A program made the translations under genes and the position numbers. A stretch of DNA of 64,000 bases, taken from contig NW_027488626.1 of NCBI RefSeq assembly GCF_050948215.1, positions 310,001-374,000 of the forward strand, written 5' to 3'. The DNA comes from Halictus rubicundus. Lineage: Eukaryota; Arthropoda; Insecta; Hymenoptera; Halictidae. A model generated the notes under the pieces. The model worked only from the letters and a program-made list of their open reading frames with translations, searched no databases and was not told the origin of the DNA. Numbering within the stretch: the first letter of the stretch is position 1; every line of letters starts with the position of its first letter. Positions 58,601 through 64,000 of the stretch are shown in pieces.

Positions 58601-61600
58601 TCCTCTATAATATCGTATCCTCTATAATATCGTATCCTGTATCCTATCCTGTCCTCTTTCCTATCCTATCCTCTATCCTATCCTCTATCCTATCCTATCC
58701 TGTATCCTATCCTATCCTCTATCATATCCTATCCTCTATCCTATCCTATCCTTTATCCTACCCCATCCTCTATCCTATCCTATTCTCTATCCTATCCTAT
58801 CCTCTATCCTATCCTATCCTCTATCCTATCCTATCCTCTATCCTATCCTATCCTCTATCCTATCATATCCTCTATCCTATCCTATCCTCTATCCTATCCT
58901 ATCCTCTATCCTATCCTATCCTCTATACTATCGTATCCTCTATAATATCGTATCCTCTATCATATCCTATCCTCTTTCCTATAATATCATCTATCCTATC
59001 CTATCCTCTATCCTATCCTATCCTCTATCCTATCATATCCTCTATCCTATCCTATCCTCTATCCTATCCTATCCTCTATAATATCGTATCCTGTATCCTA
59101 TCTTATCCTCTGTCCTATCCTATCCTCAACACTATCCTATCCTCTATCCTATCGCATCCTCTATCCCATCCAATCCTCTATCCTATCCTATCCTCTATCC
59201 TATCCTATCCTATCCTATCCTCTATCCTATCCTATCCTCCATAATATCGTATCCTCTATACTATCCTATCCTCTGTCCTATCCTATACTCTATCCTATCC
59301 TATCCTCTATCCTATCCTATCCTCTATCCTATCCTCTATCCTATCCTATCCTCTATCCTATCCTATCCTCTACCCTATCCTATCCTCTATCCTATCCTAT
59401 CCTCTATCCTATCCTATCCTCTATAATATCCTATCCTCTATCCTATCCTATCCTCTATCCTACCCCATCCTCTATCCTATCATATCCTCTTTCCTATCAT
59501 ATCCTCTATCCTATCCTATCCTCTATCCTATCCGATCCTCTATCCTATCCTATACTCTATCCTATCCTATCCTCTATCCTATCCTATCCTTTATCCTATC
59601 CTATCCTCTATCCTATCATATCCTCTATCCTATCCTATACTCTATCCTATCCTATCCACCATCCTATCCTATCCTCTATCCTATCCTATCCTCTATCCTA
59701 TTCTGTCCTCTTTCCTATCCTATCATCAATCCTATCCTATACTCTATCCTATCCAATCCCCTATGTTATCCCCTATCCTATCCTATCCTCTATAATATCG
59801 TATCCTCTATCATATCCTATCCTCTTTCCTATAATATCATCTATCCTATCCTATCCTCTATCCTATCCTATCCTCTATCCTATCATATCCTCTATCCTAT
59901 CCTATCCTCTATCCTATCCTATCCTCTATCCTATCCAATCCTCTATCCTATCCTATCCCCTATCCTATCCTATCATCTATCCTATCCTATCCTATATCCT
60001 ATCCTATCCTCTATCCTATCCTATCCTCTATCCTATCCTATTCTCTATCCTATCCTATCCTCTATCTTATCCTATCCTCTATCCTATCTTATCCTCTATC
60101 CTATCCTATCCTCTATACTATCGTATCCTCTACAATATCGTATCCTGTATCCTATCCTGTCCTCTTTCCTATCCTATCCTCTATCCTATCCTCTATCCTA
60201 TCCTATCCACCATCCTATCCTATCCTCTATCCTATCCTATCCTCTATCCTATCCTATTCTCTATCCTATCCTATCCTCTATCTTATCCTATCCTCTATCC
60301 TATCTTATCCTCTATCCTATCCTATCCTCTATACTATCGTATCCTCTATAATATCGTATCCTGTATCCTATCCTGTCCTCTTTCCTATCCTATCCTCTAT
60401 CCTATCCCCTATCCTATCCTATCCTCTATAATATCGTATCCTCTATCATATCCTATCCTCTTTCCTATAATATCATCTATCCTATCCTATCCTCTATCCT
60501 ATCCTATCCTCTATCCTATCATATCCTCTATCCTATCCTATCCTCTATCCTATCCTATCCTCTATCCTATCCAATCCTCTATCCTATCCTATCCCCTATC
60601 CTATCCTATCCTCTATCCTATCCTATCCTCTATCCTATCCAATCCTCTATCCTATCCTATCCCCTATCCTATCCTATCATCTATCCTATCCTATCCTATA
60701 TCCTATCCTATCCTCTATCCTATCCTATCCTCTATCCTATCCTATCCTCTATCCTATCCTATCCTCTATCCTATCCTATCCTCTATCCTATCCTATCCTC
60801 TATCCTATCCTATCCTCTATCCTATCCTATTCTCTATCCTATCCTATCCTCTATCTTATCCTATCCTCTATCCTATCTTATCCTCTATCCTATCCTATCC
60901 TCTATACTATCGTATCCTCTATAATATCGTATCCTGTATCCTATCCTGTCCTCTTTCCTATCCTATCCTCTATCCTATCCTCTATCCTATCCTATCCACC
61001 ATCCTATCCTATCCTCTATCCTATCCTATCCTCTATCCTATTCCTATTCTCTATCCTATCCTATCCTCTATCTTATCCTATCCTCTATCCTATCTTATCC
61101 TCTATCCTATCCTATCCTCTATACTATCGTATCCTCTATAATATCGTATCCTGTATCCTATCCTGTCCTCTTTCCTATCCTATCCTCTATCCTATCCCCT
61201 ATCCTATCCTATCCTCTATAATATCGTATCCTCTATCATATCCTATCCTCTTTCCTATAATATCATCTATCCTATCCTATCCTCTATCCTATCCTATCCT
61301 CTATCCTATCATATCCTCTATCCTATCCTATCCTCTATCATCCTATCCTCTATCCTATCCTATCCTCTATCCTATCCTATCCTCTATCCTATCCTATCCT
61401 GTATCCTAACCTATCCTCTATGCTATCCAATCCCCTATGTTATCCTCTATCCTATCCTATCCTCTATAATATCCTATCCTATCCTATCCTCTATAATATC
61501 CTATCCTCTATACTATCGTATCCTCTATAATATCGTATCCTGTATCCTATCCTGTCCTCTTTCCTATCCTATCCTCTATCCTATCCTCTATCCTATCCTA

Positions 61601-64000
61601 TCCACCATCCTATCCTATCCTCTATCCTATCCTATCCTCTATCCTATTCTGTCCTCTTTCCTATCCTATCATCAATCCTATCCTATACTCTATCCTATCC
61701 AATCCCCTATGTTATCCCCTATCCTATCCTATCCTCTATAATATCGTATCCTCTATCATATCCTATCCTCTTTCCTATAATATCATCTATCCTATCCTAT
61801 CCTCTATCCTATCCTATCCTCTATCCTATCATATCCTCTATCCTATCCTATCCTCTATCCTATCCTATCCTCTATCCTATCCAATCCTCTATCCTATCCT
61901 ATCCCCTATCCTATCCTATCATCTATCCTATCCTATCCTATATCCTATCCTATCCTCTATCCTATCCTATCCTCTATCCTATCCTATCCTCTATCCTATC
62001 CTATCCTCTATCCTATCCTATCCTCTATCCTATCCTATCCTCTATCCTATCCTATCCTCTATCCTATCCTATTCTCTATCCTATCCTATCCTCTATCTTA
62101 TCCTATCCTCTATCCTATCTTATCCTCTATCCTATCCTATCCTCTATACTATCGTATCCTCTATAATATCGTATCCTGTATCCTATCCTGTCCTCTTTCC
62201 TATCCTATCCTCTATCCTATCCTCTATCCTATCCTATCCACCATCCTATCCTATCCTCTATCCTATCCTATCCTCTATCCTATCCTATTCTCTATCCTAT
62301 CCTATCCTCTATCTTATCCCTATCCTCTATCCTATCTTATCCTCTATCCTATCCTATCCTCTATACTATCGTATCCTCTATAATATCGTATCCTGTATCC
62401 TATCCTGTCCTCTTTCCTATCCTATCCTCTATCCTATCCCCTATCCTATCCTATCCTCTATAATATCGTATCCTCTATCATATCCTATCCTCTTTCCTAT
62501 AATATCATCTATCCTATCCTATCCTCTATCCTATCCTATCCTCTATCCTATCATATCCTCTATCCTATCCTATCCTCTATCCTATCCTATCCTCTATCCT
62601 ATCCAATCCTCTATCCTATCCTATCCCCTATCCTATCCTATCATCTATCCTATCCTTATCCTATATCCTATCCTATCCTCTATCCTATCCTATCATCTAT
62701 CCTATCCTATCCTCTATCCTATCCTATCCTCTATCCTATCCTATCCTCTATCCTATCCTATCCTCTATCCTATCATATCCTCTATCCTATCCTATCCTCT
62801 ATCCTATCCTATCTTCTATCCTATCCTATCCTCTATACTATCGTATCCTCTACAATATCGTATCCTCTATCCTATCCTATCCTCTATCCTATCCTATCCT
62901 CTATCCTATCCTATCCTCTATCCTATCCTATCCTCTATCCTATCCTATCCTCTATCCTATCATATCCTCTATCCTATCCTATCCTATATCCTATCCTATC
63001 CTCTATCCTATCCTATCCTCTATCCTATCCTATCCTCTATCCTATCCTATCCTATATCCTATCCTATCCTCTATCCTATCCTATCCTCTATAATATCGTA
63101 TCCTCTATAATATCGTATCCTGTATCCTATCCTGTCCTCTTTCCTATCCTATCCTCTATCCTATCCTCTATCATATCCTATCCTCTATTCTATCCTATCC
63201 TCTATCCTATCCTATCCTCTATCCTATCCTATCCTCTATAATATCGTATCCTGTATCCTATCTTATCCTCTGTCCTATCCTATCCTCAACCCTATCCTAT
63301 CCTCTATCCTATCGCATCCTCTATCCTATCCAATCCTCTATCCTATCCTATCCTCTATCCTATCCTATCCTATCCTATCCTCTATCCTATACTATCCTCC
63401 ATAATATCGTATCCTCTATACTATCCTATCCTCTGTCCTATCCTATCCTCTATCCTATCCTATCCTCTATCCTATCCTATCCTCTATCCTATCCTATCCT
63501 ATCCTCTATCCTATCCTATCCTCTATCCTATCCTATCCTCTATCCTATCCTATCCTCTATCCTATCCTATCCTATATCCTATCCTATCCTGTATCCTATC
63601 CTATCCTCTATACTATCCTATCCTCTATCCTATCCGATCTTCTATCCTCTCCTATCCTCTATCCTATCCTATCCTCTATCCTATCCTATCCTCTATCCTA
63701 TCCTATCCTCTATCCTATCCTCTATCCTATCCTCTATCCTATCCTATCCTCTATCCTATCCTATCCTGTATCCTAACCTATCCTCTATGCTATCCAAACC
63801 CCTATGTTATCCTCTATCCTATCCTATCCTCTATAATATCCTATCCTCTACACTATCGTATCCTCTATAATATCGTATCCTGTATCCTATCCTGTCCTCT
63901 TTCCTATCCTATCCTCTATCCTATCCTCTATCCTATCCTATCCACCATCCTATCCTATCCTCTATCCTATCCTATCCTCTATCCTATTCTGTCCTCTTTC
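52681..64000 (+). repeat. 17-bp satellite array, right block
   Basis: This has the same unit and orientation as the other blocks, but a partly different set of variants. CTATGTTATCCCCTATCC and ATCCTATACTCTATCC replace most of the left-block forms, and CCACCATCC and CCTCCATAATATCG units are common. Isolated pentamer additions (22-bp units) occur, for example near 55,446. A few odd-length errors, such as CTATTCCTATTC near 61,039, may be real or assembly noise. No gene is present. The array runs off the window end. Confidence 0.96.
53760..61300 (+). repeat. Tandem ~3.75-kb higher-order repeats in the right block
   Basis: Variant markers recur at a constant offset of 3,754 bp: CCATAATATC at 53,841 and 57,595, CTATTATAT at 54,142 and 57,896, ATTCTGTAATC at 54,421 and 58,175, and CTCAACACTA at 55,371 and 59,125. 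The offset becomes about 3,766 bp near 56,441/60,207 after a 12-bp change, the size of a short unit. Limits are approximate. A related segment with CTCAACCCTA is at 57,481 and 63,285. Confidence 0.82.

Noticed and set aside
52681..64000. True telomere at the window edge
   Set aside because: No TTAGG/CCTAA run is present, and variant units with nested duplications indicate satellite evolution by unequal exchange, not direct telomerase product.

Overview
The window looks like insect heterochromatin, possibly hymenopteran, although the order cannot be proven from the sequence. About 47 kb of the 64 kb is one simple satellite. Two retrotransposons of arthropod type interrupt it: a Ty3/gypsy LTR element and an R1-clade non-LTR element. 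I see no host gene, no tRNA or rRNA gene, no CRISPR array and no bacterial feature.

Layout: 1-33860 is satellite; 33861-44610 is a Ty3/gypsy element on the + strand with two 2207-bp LTRs that read as identical; 44611-46368 is satellite; 46369-52680 is an R1-clade element on the - strand, ending in a poly(A) tail at 46369-46380; 52681-64000 is satellite again. The satellite unit is 17 bp (CCTCTATCCTATCCTAT), that is, two CCTAT pentamers plus a CCTCTAT heptamer. It keeps one orientation through the whole window, with the C/T-rich strand on +. Variant units recur in fixed order and are nested in higher-order repeats, with spacings of 170 bp, 318 bp, 386 bp, 1,085 bp, about 3 kb, 3.5 kb, 3.75 kb and 18.9 kb. 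The long reading frames in the satellite (Ser-Tyr-Pro-Ile-Leu repeats) arise because three 17-bp units make 51 nt; I do not call them genes.

The LTR element has a primer site that is an 18/18 complement to the tRNA-Lys(CUU) 3' end, a gag without zinc knuckles, and a pol with protease, reverse transcriptase, RNase H and integrase that lies -1 relative to gag. It also has an unrecognised third ORF and a polypurine tract. It is very young: the LTRs match, the target duplication CTCT is intact, and a paralogous empty site lies near 23.4 kb in the same array. One in-frame TAG nevertheless cuts the integrase between its catalytic aspartates.

The R1-clade element has ORF1 (three CCHC knuckles) and an ORF2 (endonuclease, reverse transcriptase, C-terminal CCHC) that has no AUG ahead of its endonuclease and carries two frame breaks. 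It joins the satellite almost seamlessly. The most interesting possibility is that a telomere-like satellite serves as a home for an R1-clade element, comparable in principle to TRAS/SART elements in insect telomeric repeats. One insertion cannot prove this.
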